From Cryomorphaceae bacterium (lineage in GTDB: Bacteria > Bacteroidota > Bacteroidia > Flavobacteriales > Crocinitomicaceae), in assembly GCA_021298235.1 (NCBI GenBank), contig JAJTDX010000001.1, positions 1-58,381 on the forward strand: 58,381 nt of DNA, given 5' to 3'. The position numbers and the translations under genes are program-made. The notes beneath the pieces are model-generated. The model was not told the DNA's origin, did no database searches, and was given only the letters and a program-made list of their open reading frames with translations. How positions within the stretch are numbered: position 1 is the stretch's first letter; every line of letters begins with the position of its first letter. Positions 34,766-43,858 of this stretch are shown one piece after another.

Positions 34766-35656
34766 GGCAATTAACTGCTGAAAGCTACTCACAAGATTCG
34801 GATATTTAAAGTTGAATCCCGTTTTCAAAATTTTCTCGTTGGAAGCAGACACTCCATCTATCAGAAGTGTGGACATTTCGCCCAACGCAAGTTTGAGGAC
34901 CCACGCCGGTACATTTGGAAGAAAAAACGGTTTTGACAGCTCCTTGGCAAGTATTCGCATGAATTGCTCATTTGAATCATTTGCCGCCACCGCGTTGAAT
35001 GTACCGTCCAACTCGTTCTTTAAAACATGCAGGTAAATTCCGGTAAGGTCGTCGATGTGTATCCACGGCATTGCTTGATCCCCTTTTCCTAATCCAGCTC
35101 CAAGGCCGAGCTTGGTAATTTTTGACAGTCTCGGAAACGCACCCCCCTCCTTCGCGAGCACAACAGCAGTTCGCAAAAGGGAAACTTTAGCAGTCGTATG
35201 AAATTGTTGGGCACTTTCTTCCCAGTTTTTAACTAAACTTTGAAGAAAGTCAGTTCCATACGGATCTTCTTCCACATAAAGTTTCGATTTACTTGCGGCA
35301 TATGCATTGATGCCAGACGCACATATGAAGTGCCTTAATTTGGGTAATTTATGGAGCTTGGTGAACAAGAAATTATTTGATCCAACACGCGAATCTACTA
35401 GCTCTTTTTTTCTGTTCTTTGTCCATCTCGCATCTGCAATTCCCGCTCCGCTTAGGTTAATGAGAACCGTGACTTCTTTTAAAGCCATTTCATCTAGCTC
35501 CTCCTTGACCGGATCCCAGTAAAATTCGTCCGATCTTTTCGGGTTTCGCGAAAGAATAGCCACCTCGAAGTGTTCCGCTCTTAATAATTCAGCAAGCTTT
35601 TTTCCGATCAAGCCAGAACCACCGGCAATCAATACTTTTTCTTTCAGGCCCTTCAT
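34757..35656 (-). CDS. TIGR01777 family oxidoreductase (NAD-dependent epimerase-like)
   Basis: The protein has 299 residues from the ATG at 35656. An upstream start at 35683 would add nine polar residues before the first strand. The nucleotide-binding loop GGSGLIGKKLAELL is at 10-23. Other family marks are LINLSGAGIADARWTKNRKKELVDSR near 84, the catalytic-region FICASGINAY near 110, and WIHIDDLTGIYLHVL near 207. The family (YfcH/SulA-like) has an extended SDR fold; its reaction is unknown, although some members affect division. It converges on the phoH-like gene with a 9-base overlap. Confidence 0.88.
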   Translation of the reverse strand: MKGLKEKVLIAGGSGLIGKKLAELLRAEHFEVAILSRNPKRSDEFYWDPVKEELDEMALKEVTVLINLSGAGIADARWTKNRKKELVDSRVGSNNFLFTKLHKLPKLRHFICASGINAYAASKSKLYVEEDPYGTDFLQSLVKNWEESAQQFHTTAKVSLLRTAVVLAKEGGAFPRLSKITKLGLGAGLGKGDQAMPWIHIDDLTGIYLHVLKNELDGTFNAVAANDSNEQFMRILAKELSKPFFLPNVPAWVLKLALGEMSTLLIDGVSASNEKILKTGFNFKYPNLVSSFQQLIASK

Positions 35657-35706
35657 CTGTTTAAAATAACAATGAAACACCAATAGAGTTTACAAGAACT
35701 AACGAA

Positions 35707-36711
35707 TTAACTCAATTTATCTGTGAGGATTCTCATTTCAATCACAGGAGAAATACGCTCATAGAGAATGTTGTAAACAGCTTCCACAATCGGCATTTCG
35801 ACCTGGAATTTTTTATTGATCTCCATGACACATTTCACAGCATAATATCCTTCTGCAATCATGTCCATCTCGAGTTGAGCTGACTTTACTGAATATCCTT
35901 TGCCGATCATAAATCCAAAGGTGCGGTTTCTTGAGAATTTAGAATATGCTGTCACGAGCAAATCTCCCAAATAGGCGCTTGATTTCACGTCGCGGTGTAT
36001 CGGACTGACCTCATCGATAAAATTCTCTATCTCCTGAATGGCATTTGAGATGAGCACGGCCTGAAAGTTATCCCCATAGCCGAGTCCGGCATAAATACCC
36101 GAAGCAAGAGCATAAACATTTTTAAGAACCGCGGAAAGCTCCGTTCCGAATAAGTCATCCGACGTTGTCGTTTTAATGTATCTGCATGACAGCAGTTTGG
36201 CCATTCGACTAACTTTCGTTTCATTCTGACCGGCAATAGTCAGATAGGAAAGGCGTTCAAGCGCTACCTCCTCAGCGTGACAAGGACCACTTATGATTCC
36301 TATGTTTTCATAGGGAGTACCAAAGGTTTTATGAATAAATCGGGCTGGTATCGCATTGTATTCAGGAACTATTCCCTTGACTGCTGAGAATACATTTTTA
36401 TCCTTGAGCAGAGCTTTAGGGAAATTTTCAAAAATGCGTGTCAAAAAAGCAGATGGCGTGGCAATAATAACAATATCTGCCGGACGAATTATTTCTTCTA
36501 AATCAGTGCTTACGTTAATCTTATTTAGATCAAATTCAACAGACTGCAGATAATTAGGATTGTGTCGGTATTTTAAAATGTGGGCAACAGCACCGTCACT
36601 TCGTAACCACCAATTCACAGAATCAAGGTTATTGCATAGGATCTTCACAAGGGCTGTCGCCCAGCTTCCCCCGCCAATAACAGCGACTTTAAGAGCCTTG
36701 ATTTCCTTCAT
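35707..36711 (-). CDS. gpsA: NAD(P)H-dependent glycerol-3-phosphate dehydrogenase
   Basis: The protein has 334 residues from the ATG at 36711. GpsA marks are GGGSWATAL near 14, RHNPNYL, SAVKGI near 110 (with the Lys), GPCHAEEVA near 146, and KNVYALASGIYAGLGYGDN near 203. It reduces dihydroxyacetone phosphate to sn-glycerol-3-phosphate for phospholipid synthesis in the cytoplasm. A longer start at 36729 is possible in frame, but a perfect -7 box (TACATTTG, 36718-36725) lies between the two ATGs, so only the 36711 start would be on the message. The gap to the TIGR01777 gene is 50 bases. Confidence 0.95.
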   Translation of the reverse strand: MKEIKALKVAVIGGGSWATALVKILCNNLDSVNWWLRSDGAVAHILKYRHNPNYLQSVEFDLNKINVSTDLEEIIRPADIVIIATPSAFLTRIFENFPKALLKDKNVFSAVKGIVPEYNAIPARFIHKTFGTPYENIGIISGPCHAEEVALERLSYLTIAGQNETKVSRMAKLLSCRYIKTTTSDDLFGTELSAVLKNVYALASGIYAGLGYGDNFQAVLISNAIQEIENFIDEVSPIHRDVKSSAYLGDLLVTAYSKFSRNRTFGFMIGKGYSVKSAQLEMDMIAEGYYAVKCVMEINKKFQVEMPIVEAVYNILYERISPVIEMRILTDKLS

Positions 36712-36717
36712 CGATAA

Positions 36718-36725
36718 CAAATGTA
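36718..36725 (-). promoter_or_regulatory. gpsA promoter -7 box
   Basis: TACATTTG on the minus strand matches TAnnTTTG and ends six bases before the ATG at 36711. The expected leader is only about 3 bases. Confidence 0.5.
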
Positions 36726-36875
36726 TCATTTTTTGGCTTCAGGAGGGGTCACTACTAATACCACATGATTACAATTAGCATATTTCCTGAGTACAATCAT
36801 CTATTTGACTGTATTAAGGTCATTGTGCCAGCAGAGATGATTCTTCAACTTTGTGTTCATTTGAAAATAAAAGTC

Positions 36876-37157
36876 ATGGAAACATACTCCGAAAAAGATG
36901 GGAAACTCCTTCAACAAACAGAATTTAATCGTTTTGGGATCATTTCCGTAATTATCACCATTGTTGGTTGTCTGGGTGGGGTCGCCATTGGACTGGGTGC
37001 TGTTCAGAATACCTTTACCTTAACACTTATCATCGTTCCCACAATGGCAACCCTAAGTTTACTTCTGGGAGTTGCACCTATGAAATATATTCTAATTTCG
37101 GCGACTGTGAGCGTGCTGATTGATCTGATACTAATAGTATATTACCTTTTAAACTAA
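36876..37157 (+). CDS. Small three-helix membrane protein, unknown
   Basis: From ATG 36876 the protein has 93 residues (METYSEKDGKLLQQTEFNR). Three hydrophobic helices follow: IISVIITIVGCLGGVAIGLGA (about 21-41), a second around LTLIIVPTMATLSLLLGVA, and a third, ILISATVSVLIDLILIVYYLL, to the end. The frame extends upstream to 36765, but that part is polar then patchily hydrophobic and has no reason to be coding. I do not recognise a family. It converges on the large histidine kinase gene with 40 bases between stops. It is alone, since gpsA upstream points the other way. Confidence 0.6.
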   Translation: METYSEKDGKLLQQTEFNRFGIISVIITIVGCLGGVAIGLGAVQNTFTLTLIIVPTMATLSLLLGVAPMKYILISATVSVLIDLILIVYYLLN

Positions 37158-37175
37158 GCAGGAACGCTTTCGACT

Positions 37176-37197
37176 GGAGGGCCTGTAACCGGGCTCC
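37176..37197. terminator. Possible terminator between convergent genes
   Basis: GGAG (37176-37179) and CTCC (37194-37197) flank an imperfect inner CC/GG stem and a short loop. The helix is interrupted by a mismatch, and no long T-run follows on either strand, so this is weak. Confidence 0.3.
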
Positions 37198-40100
37198 TTA
37201 ATTTCTTCTAAAAACAATAAAAAATGTAGTTCCTTGATTACTCTCGGACTGAAACGTTATCTCCCCTCGATGGTTTTGAACGATCTGTTTTACCATAGCA
37301 AGACCTAGGCCTGACCCGGTAGATTTCGTTGTGAAATATGGTGTGAACATACGCTTTTGAGCTTCTTTAGGTATTCCGACACCATTGTCTGAAATCTCTA
37401 TATGAACATCTGTAGTTGAGCTAGCCAACTTGATATCTACCGTACCTTCCCTATCGGGAGAAAGCGCTTGAAGGGCATTTTGTATAATATTATTAAATAC
37501 GCGAATCATCTGATCCTTGTCCGCACGAATCGTTACATTCAACTCATCGTGTGCAAAGGTAAAATGACATTCATTTGTGCCTCTGAAAACATTCAACACA
37601 TTTTCAATCAGCTCGACCAGATTGATGTCCTGTTCATTTGGAAGGGGCATATTGGCAAAGGTTGAAAATTCATTAGCGATGTTGGTCAGTGCATCAATTT
37701 GTTCTATCAGTGATTTACTCACCTTGCTGATTTTATCAGCGCTTTGAGGGTCTTCGGGGTCAAAACTGCGTTCGAGATGCTGGATGCTCAATTTCATGGG
37801 CGTAAGCGGGTTTTTTATTTCGTGTGCCACTTGTTTCGCCATTTCACGCCAAGCGCTTTCGCGTTCACTTTTTGCAAGCTCCATTGCGGTAAACTCAAGT
37901 TCATTAAGCTTTAAATTATATGCCTTCACCAATGAACCGATCTCATCTTCCTTGTCATAAGCTATTGGAGTGTTTGTTTTTCCCAACTTCAATTGATTTA
38001 AACTGTCTTTTAGTTTTCTTAGCGGAGAAGTAAGCCAGTTTGAAATGAACAGTGCGCTAATTAGAGAAAGGGCAAGAAGAAGCATGAAGATATTTACTAT
38101 TGCCACCAAAAAACTTTCAATTTGTTCTTCAAGCTCTTTCTGTTTACCAAAGTATTGAAGATTAAGGTAACCAAGTAGCCTGCCTCTCTTGTTGAAACAT
38201 GGTACATAGGCCGATGCAAAATTCAATGCTCCAATTTTTTCCTGTTGGATAAAACGACTTTTGCTTTGAAATTGGAGCGTATTGAGTGCGCTACGGTTCA
38301 TTTGCTCTCCGATTAGGCCAAGGTTGTATATCATCGGTCGGGAGCTTGCAATCATAAAGCCATACTGATCGTATAAATTCAAGTCAGCATGGTAAATCCT
38401 TCCCAGTTTAATAAGTGAAGCCTCCAGTGCAGTACTTGAATTATCGATAGTTAATTCGCCTAAAGAATTGATCTTTTCATCTACCTCTAATTGCATCGAA
38501 CTCAATTTATCCGCAATCATGTTGTTTGAAAACAGTTCATATTGACTTCGAATGAAGGTGCTGCTTCCCCAGCCAAAAGCCACCAAAGAGGCAAATACAA
38601 TCAAAAGAAGAATAATTTGAATCCGTGCAGCCAGCGTTAACGTTCTATTCATGAAGGCGTCCCATCTTAACGTGCCTATCAGTAAGACCAATCCATAAAA
38701 AAGAAAGAGATACGTAAAACCGTTCACCAAAGAAATCCATCCGGGGGACGGCATAGAAAGCACAAGGAGGTCGTTCCCCTGAGAAGAAACAATACAGTGC
38801 CTGTATCCTCCCCTGTGCCTAAACCGCTTCTCATCTTTTTGCCATGTTTTAAGAATTTCAGAACGATACGGATATGTAAACGCTCCATAATTGGCAACCA
38901 GCTTATTTTTATGGTATTTGGCGATAGAATATTTCTCAAGTTTCTGCAAAGCATTCGCTTTGTCTGAGATCAGTAAACGGGGGAATCCAATTTCTTCAGG
39001 AATCTTTTTAGAGCGCAGTGTAGCGAAGAATATCCTGCTTTCATTCTCTCGTGAACGCAATGGCAACCGAACGACAAAGCTGACCTGGTCTGTAAGGTCA
39101 CTGATAAAAAAAATGGCTGAATCAATTGCTGACTGTTTTCCGTGTTTTTCAATGAGCTCAGTTAATTTATTGAATGATTCCACGTCAGTGGCCTTGCTTT
39201 TGCTCGGTATCCTGTTTCCAGTGCTATCACACAACAAGAAATCAATATCGTAACGCTCCCAAAATCCATTGAATATTCTTCTTTCTAAGCCATTTTTAAA
39301 TTCAGAAAAGGACACCGCATCCGAATGGCTAATTCGCGTTAGTATCGGATCCGATTGAATGCTTTCTGCAATTTTTGCAAATTCTAATTCAGTTAGAATC
39401 GTTTCTTCGGAAGCTAATTTCTGCGCATACAATTGCTGTTCACTTTGAAGTTTTTCCTGATAAAACATGTGGAACAACAGTGCTAAAATGAACGTACCGG
39501 AAGAAAAATGCAGAATGTTTATACCCAATGATCCCTCTTTCGGCCAATTTAGTGTGGCGAGCAACAAATAACCCATGAAAAACAGTTCCGGAATAATGGT
39601 TTCATGCTCCATTAAGCCAATCCAGCACATTATACAGGTCCCAGAAATGATAATGACTATTCGAATCAAGAGGGCACTTATATTTTGTCGAACACACCAT
39701 TTATATGCCGTCTGAAACAGTCGGTATTGCATATACATGAGTGCAGCTATACAACTTACCGCGAGAAGGGTATATCCGTTAAGTGAAAAAAGCTTATCAA
39801 TGGACAAGGGAATGGAAGAATTGTCCACTAGGCTCTCCGAAAGATCTCTTGGCAGAATCCAGAAAACAACCGATAAGGTCAAAAACAACAGCGACAACCA
39901 CTTTTTATTGCTGTTTTTAAGCATACTGTTGCGCAGCGTTGCCGACAAAAAAATAAGAAGAATACAATTGATCGTAAACTCGAAAAAGTTAGGGAACCAC
40001 TGACTGGAAGCATACAACGACGGGTCCGTTGCATTCTTTCCCAAAGTGAAACCGATCGGACCTATATTCAATCCTATCATTCGCAATGTTACTAAGGCCA

Positions 40101-40779
40101 ATGGGATGAACCATTTATACGGCGAAGGCAAACGAAGAAAAATTAGCCAAAAGACATAGGCCCAAAAGACAGCAATCAGGACATATAAGAAAGTCATGAC
40201 CTGTCCCAAGCTTACATTCTCATCCACGTGAGATTCAATCAGAGAAAACAAGTATCTCTTACCATTGTCACGAACTGCAAACCCCTGATCTTCCTCAAGG
40301 GAAATTTGAAAATTCCTAGAATAGGATTGAAATAGGGGTGAAAAGCCATTGGATAGATCCGTATTTTCATACGGGTATTCGTTTTTTACTAAAAAAGAAG
40401 CGCAAAATGTTTGATTTCCAACATGTTTGATTCGCGTAAAATACCAGCCATTCTGAAGGTGAATCAATCCATTGGATGGAAATAAAAGTTCTGCGTATTT
40501 TCCTACGGGCATCGAATTGCTGCTCCAGTAGGTAAGGGTGTCATCCGTATACCTGTGAAAAATAAACTTCGAATGCGTAATGTCCCAAACATTGCCCGTA
40601 TTGCATTTTTTTTCAGCATCCGTCAGAAAATCTAACAATTCGACTTCGGCAGATAGAAACTGGTCTTGAAATAGTCTCGCATTCTGAGGTGATTGGTCAC
40701 GAAGGTTGAGACTAACAGCAATTACTGTGAGCACCAATGCGATGCTTGAAAAAACAACAGCCTTTTTCCACTGTCTCAT
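37198..40779 (-). CDS. Large multi-pass membrane sensor histidine kinase
   Basis: The protein has 1193 residues. There is a first membrane helix near 8-26, an extracytoplasmic stretch to about 190, a cluster of about seven helices near 195-445, a further extracytoplasmic region, helices near 685 and 715, a second sensor region, and a helix near 888. HAMP (NWLTSPLRKLKDS) follows. The kinase core has the H-box HEIKNPLTPMKLS near 988, N-box NIIQNALQAL, G1 DNGVGIP and G2 GSGLGLAMVKQIV near the end. The H-box resembles NtrY-type kinases. No receiver domain or cognate regulator gene is adjacent. It starts inside the uridine kinase stop (ATGA overlap), so both are one transcription unit. Confidence 0.92.
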   Translation of the reverse strand: MRQWKKAVVFSSIALVLTVIAVSLNLRDQSPQNARLFQDQFLSAEVELLDFLTDAEKKCNTGNVWDITHSKFIFHRYTDDTLTYWSSNSMPVGKYAELLFPSNGLIHLQNGWYFTRIKHVGNQTFCASFLVKNEYPYENTDLSNGFSPLFQSYSRNFQISLEEDQGFAVRDNGKRYLFSLIESHVDENVSLGQVMTFLYVLIAVFWAYVFWLIFLRLPSPYKWFIPLALVTLRMIGLNIGPIGFTLGKNATDPSLYASSQWFPNFFEFTINCILLIFLSATLRNSMLKNSNKKWLSLLFLTLSVVFWILPRDLSESLVDNSSIPLSIDKLFSLNGYTLLAVSCIAALMYMQYRLFQTAYKWCVRQNISALLIRIVIIISGTCIMCWIGLMEHETIIPELFFMGYLLLATLNWPKEGSLGINILHFSSGTFILALLFHMFYQEKLQSEQQLYAQKLASEETILTELEFAKIAESIQSDPILTRISHSDAVSFSEFKNGLERRIFNGFWERYDIDFLLCDSTGNRIPSKSKATDVESFNKLTELIEKHGKQSAIDSAIFFISDLTDQVSFVVRLPLRSRENESRIFFATLRSKKIPEEIGFPRLLISDKANALQKLEKYSIAKYHKNKLVANYGAFTYPYRSEILKTWQKDEKRFRHRGGYRHCIVSSQGNDLLVLSMPSPGWISLVNGFTYLFLFYGLVLLIGTLRWDAFMNRTLTLAARIQIILLLIVFASLVAFGWGSSTFIRSQYELFSNNMIADKLSSMQLEVDEKINSLGELTIDNSSTALEASLIKLGRIYHADLNLYDQYGFMIASSRPMIYNLGLIGEQMNRSALNTLQFQSKSRFIQQEKIGALNFASAYVPCFNKRGRLLGYLNLQYFGKQKELEEQIESFLVAIVNIFMLLLALSLISALFISNWLTSPLRKLKDSLNQLKLGKTNTPIAYDKEDEIGSLVKAYNLKLNELEFTAMELAKSERESAWREMAKQVAHEIKNPLTPMKLSIQHLERSFDPEDPQSADKISKVSKSLIEQIDALTNIANEFSTFANMPLPNEQDINLVELIENVLNVFRGTNECHFTFAHDELNVTIRADKDQMIRVFNNIIQNALQALSPDREGTVDIKLASSTTDVHIEISDNGVGIPKEAQKRMFTPYFTTKSTGSGLGLAMVKQIVQNHRGEITFQSESNQGTTFFIVFRRN

Positions 40780-41408
40780 GAAGCACTGTGCTTGGCAATG
40801 CGCATGTTGACCTCATACATGAGTCGTTCGAATTCCTCGTCCGAACGATTGTCATTGTGAAATCTGAAGTCAGCAAGCGACTCATAGGGTTGCAGGTAAT
40901 TCCTGTAGCAAGGGACCACATGTTCATTCCACTGGTAAAGGATGTCCTCCCGTGCATATCCTCTGGACTCTTGATCTCTGTAAAGCCGTCGATCCAGTTG
41001 AATAGTAGAATCAACTTCCATAAAAATGCTGAAATCCAAAACTGAACGCACCTCTGAAAAATAAAACAAAAACAAGCCTTCAACAATAATAATTTTTGAA
41101 GGATGAATCGTCAGCATAGACAACCTGTCAGGAGGCGCATTAAAGTGGTATTCACGTACCTCAATTGACTTTCCACTCACCAAATTTTCAAGATCCGAAA
41201 AAAGCTTTTGCCTGTCTAATGCGGTAGGCAAGTCAAAATTAACGACTCCGTTCTTATCCTTTTCCTGCATCTCAATGGGTAAATAGTAATTATCCATTGA
41301 AAAAACTGCCGGATGATGTGATGAAAGTTCTTTGCACAGGCGATTCAGCAATGTGGTTTTTCCCGATCCACTGCCGCCGCAAATGCCAATAATGAGTTGT
41401 TTTTCCAA
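40776..41408 (-). CDS. udk: Uridine kinase
   Basis: The protein has 210 residues. P-loop GGSGSGKTTL lies near 10-19. SMDNYYLPIEMQEKD, NFDLPTALD, EYHFNAPPDR (usually YDF in the family), IIVEGLFLFYF and RRLYRDQESRGY complete the uridine kinase pattern. It phosphorylates uridine or cytidine to the monophosphate in pyrimidine salvage. The start codon is TTG (41408); no ATG is available before the P-loop. A perfect -7 box TATCTTTG lies 14 bases upstream, which supports this start. The stop overlaps the histidine kinase ATG by four bases. Uridine-cytidine kinase and phosphoribulokinase-like relatives share the fold, so the substrate is inferred from family. Confidence 0.88.
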   Translation of the reverse strand: MEKQLIIGICGGSGSGKTTLLNRLCKELSSHHPAVFSMDNYYLPIEMQEKDKNGVVNFDLPTALDRQKLFSDLENLVSGKSIEVREYHFNAPPDRLSMLTIHPSKIIIVEGLFLFYFSEVRSVLDFSIFMEVDSTIQLDRRLYRDQESRGYAREDILYQWNEHVVPCYRNYLQPYESLADFRFHNDNRSDEEFERLMYEVNMRIAKHSAS

Positions 41409-41422
41409 AATTGTAGCTTTCT

Positions 41423-41430
41423 CAAAGATA
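41423..41430 (-). promoter_or_regulatory. udk-histidine kinase promoter -7 box
   Basis: TATCTTTG on the minus strand matches TAnnTTTG, with a leader of about 11 bases to the TTG start at 41408. No -33 TTG is evident. Confidence 0.5.
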
Positions 41431-41572
41431 CGCGCATTTGGTTAGAGGTACTGTCGGAAAACTGAATTTTTTATACTTGACCCTGTGAGTTTGATTTGGA
41501 TTGTTTAATTTCATGGTTAGCTTACCCAACATGCGCGGAACTTCTGCGTCTTAATTCATAAATTGTGTTGCT

Positions 41573-43858
41573 ATGAAATCTGTCAAAATACTCCTGATTT
41601 TTTCCTTTGGTATACTTTTAAAACTATCGGCTCAACAAGGCAACGGCGGGAGTTTAAACAGCCATAAATATATTTTTCTCAAAGACTTGCCAACGCATGT
41701 TTTTGCCGAACCGAATGTAGAACAACTCAGGGCAGAAGATGAGCTCACTGATCATTCAGGTACTGCTCCATGGCGTTTCGGATACAATAACTATTGTAAT
41801 TTGAACATGTCCAATTCAGGGGTGTGGTTTGATTTGCCTGATGGTGGTCGCTTGTGGATGCTGCGCGTTTTGTGTGAGGGGGCACTTTCTGTGAATCATA
41901 CATTTTCTGAGGTTTTGCTTCCTGAAGGAAATGAACTTTTCGTTTACACGCCTAAGAAAGATTTCATCTTGGGGAAATTCACTAATGAACATCTATATCA
42001 AGGAAAACTCGGGACGGATCTTCTCCCTGGATCCACTTCCATCATTGAATATTATGTCGCCCCCCAGAACACAAATAACGGTTTTGGTTTAACCCTTTCT
42101 ACCGTTACTCATGGCTACCGCACAGCGCGTGAATTTCAACAAAAGGCTTTCGGTAGCTCAGGAAATTGTAACAACAATGTAAATTGCCCGATAGGTTCTG
42201 CATGGGTAAACGAACGAAACTCGGTAGTAATGTTAGTTTCAGGTAGCAATGGTTTCTGCACTGGCGCCCTAGTGAATAATGTCCTTAATGATGGCAAACC
42301 GTATGTGTTAACGGCAGACCATTGCTTTAGTGATCCCACAAGTTGGATTTTTCGGTTCAACTGGCAGTCACCGGATTGCAACAATCCAGCATCTTCTCCA
42401 ACGTTTCAATCGCTTTCAGGCGCCGTACTAAGAGCAAGGGCTTCCGCTTCTGATTATTGTTTGGTAGAAATAACAGGAGGCTTGGTTGGCAACACTGTAC
42501 CCATTGGATATTCCCCTTATTTTGCTGGATGGGACAATTCCGGAGCCACACCGGCCAGTGCGGTGGGAATTCACCATCCATCAGGGGACATAAAAAAGAT
42601 CTCTTTTGAAAACGATCCACTCATCTCTACTTCTTTTGGCGGCTCACCTGCCAACAGCCATTGGGGAATTACAGGTTGGGACACCGGTGTTACTGAGCCT
42701 GGCTCTTCCGGATCACCAATCTTCGATCAGAACCATCGTATCGTTGGACAATTGCATGGCGGTGCTTCGGCTTGTGGTGCACCAGTACTTTCCGACGAAT
42801 ACGGAAAATTTTCTTATTCATGGAATCCGGCAGGCAGCAACAGCACCAATCAGCTTAAATTCTGGCTGGATCCAAATTCTTCGGGGGCACAATTCGTAGA
42901 CGGCTACGACCCTACGGGTGCATCTTCTGTCGCCCTTGACGCTGGACTTAGCTCTCCTCAAGGCGTTTCAGGCACGCTTTGTTCAGGATCAATCACCCCT
43001 CAAGTAACAATTTTTAATTCGGGAACAGACTTATTAACTTCCGCGATGATTCAGTACGGCGTAGATGGCGTCGAAAATCAAACCTACAACTGGTCAGGAA
43101 CTTTGGCCCAATATCAAACTGCGACTGTAACATTGCCAAGTTTCACTGTTGGTGCCGGACCTCATTCTTTTTCAGCCAGCCTGACCTCTCCAAATACTGG
43201 AACGGATGAAAACAATTTGAACAACGCAACCGTATCCTCCTTCACCTCCATCATCGATGGGGAATCGGTATTATTGAATTTTAACCTAGATTGTTGGGGC
43301 AGTGAAACTTCCTGGGCATTGGCCGATGAAGTAAGCGGCACAACAATTTTCAACGGAGCGGGGTATCAAAACACCCCCGCGGGTGACACGTTATCTGAGA
43401 CGTTTTGCCTAAATGAGGGGTGCTATGTCTTTACGCTAAACGATACCTATGGTGATGGCCTTACAGGTTGTGCTCAAACAAATGGTGGAAATGGTAATTA
43501 TCAAATTGCATGGAATGGGGTGGTAATGGCTGAACTCCTAGAGGCCGATGCCAATTTTGGATATCAACATCAATCTACATTCTGTATTTCGTTAAACAAT
43601 ATAGAAGAAGTAGCCGGCGAAAATATTCGGATCTATCCCAACCCTGCCACAGAAAGCTTGACCGTATCTATTGACTCGGAAGGAATGATTGAAGAAATAA
43701 GTATTTACGATGCCTTCGGAAAAATACATTTGGTTCAAAAGGTTGCTGCAAATGTTAAAGAAAACTTGAATATCTCTTCTTTATCAGCCGGCTATTATTT
43801 GATTCAAATCCGAACGTCTCTTGGAAGCACAACCAAAGAATTCGTAATTCAGAGGTGA
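41573..43858 (+). CDS. Secreted trypsin-like serine protease (lysyl endopeptidase-like) with T9SS sorting domain
   Basis: The protein has 761 residues. The signal peptide is MKSVKILLIFSFGILLKLSAQ. A propeptide-like N-terminal region (to about 180) is followed by an S1-type catalytic domain with the triad: His in LTADHCF near 248, Asp in ASDYCLVEI near 293, and Ser in GSSGSPIFDQ near 377. Paired cysteines flank these motifs, as in Achromobacter protease I (lysyl endopeptidase), though Lys specificity is not proven. A CARDB-like domain (about 455-555) and a second beta domain follow. The C-terminus is a type A T9SS sorting signal (IYPNPATESLTVSI near 685). The stop codon directly abuts the aldehyde dehydrogenase stop on the other strand. 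Confidence 0.9.
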   Translation: MKSVKILLIFSFGILLKLSAQQGNGGSLNSHKYIFLKDLPTHVFAEPNVEQLRAEDELTDHSGTAPWRFGYNNYCNLNMSNSGVWFDLPDGGRLWMLRVLCEGALSVNHTFSEVLLPEGNELFVYTPKKDFILGKFTNEHLYQGKLGTDLLPGSTSIIEYYVAPQNTNNGFGLTLSTVTHGYRTAREFQQKAFGSSGNCNNNVNCPIGSAWVNERNSVVMLVSGSNGFCTGALVNNVLNDGKPYVLTADHCFSDPTSWIFRFNWQSPDCNNPASSPTFQSLSGAVLRARASASDYCLVEITGGLVGNTVPIGYSPYFAGWDNSGATPASAVGIHHPSGDIKKISFENDPLISTSFGGSPANSHWGITGWDTGVTEPGSSGSPIFDQNHRIVGQLHGGASACGAPVLSDEYGKFSYSWNPAGSNSTNQLKFWLDPNSSGAQFVDGYDPTGASSVALDAGLSSPQGVSGTLCSGSITPQVTIFNSGTDLLTSAMIQYGVDGVENQTYNWSGTLAQYQTATVTLPSFTVGAGPHSFSASLTSPNTGTDENNLNNATVSSFTSIIDGESVLLNFNLDCWGSETSWALADEVSGTTIFNGAGYQNTPAGDTLSETFCLNEGCYVFTLNDTYGDGLTGCAQTNGGNGNYQIAWNGVVMAELLEADANFGYQHQSTFCISLNNIEEVAGENIRIYPNPATESLTVSIDSEGMIEEISIYDAFGKIHLVQKVAANVKENLNISSLSAGYYLIQIRTSLGSTTKEFVIQR

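Noticed and set aside
36765..36875. Upstream extension of the small membrane protein frame
   Set aside because: The extra 37 residues do not form a clear signal or helix, and the ATG at 36876 gives a compact three-helix protein.
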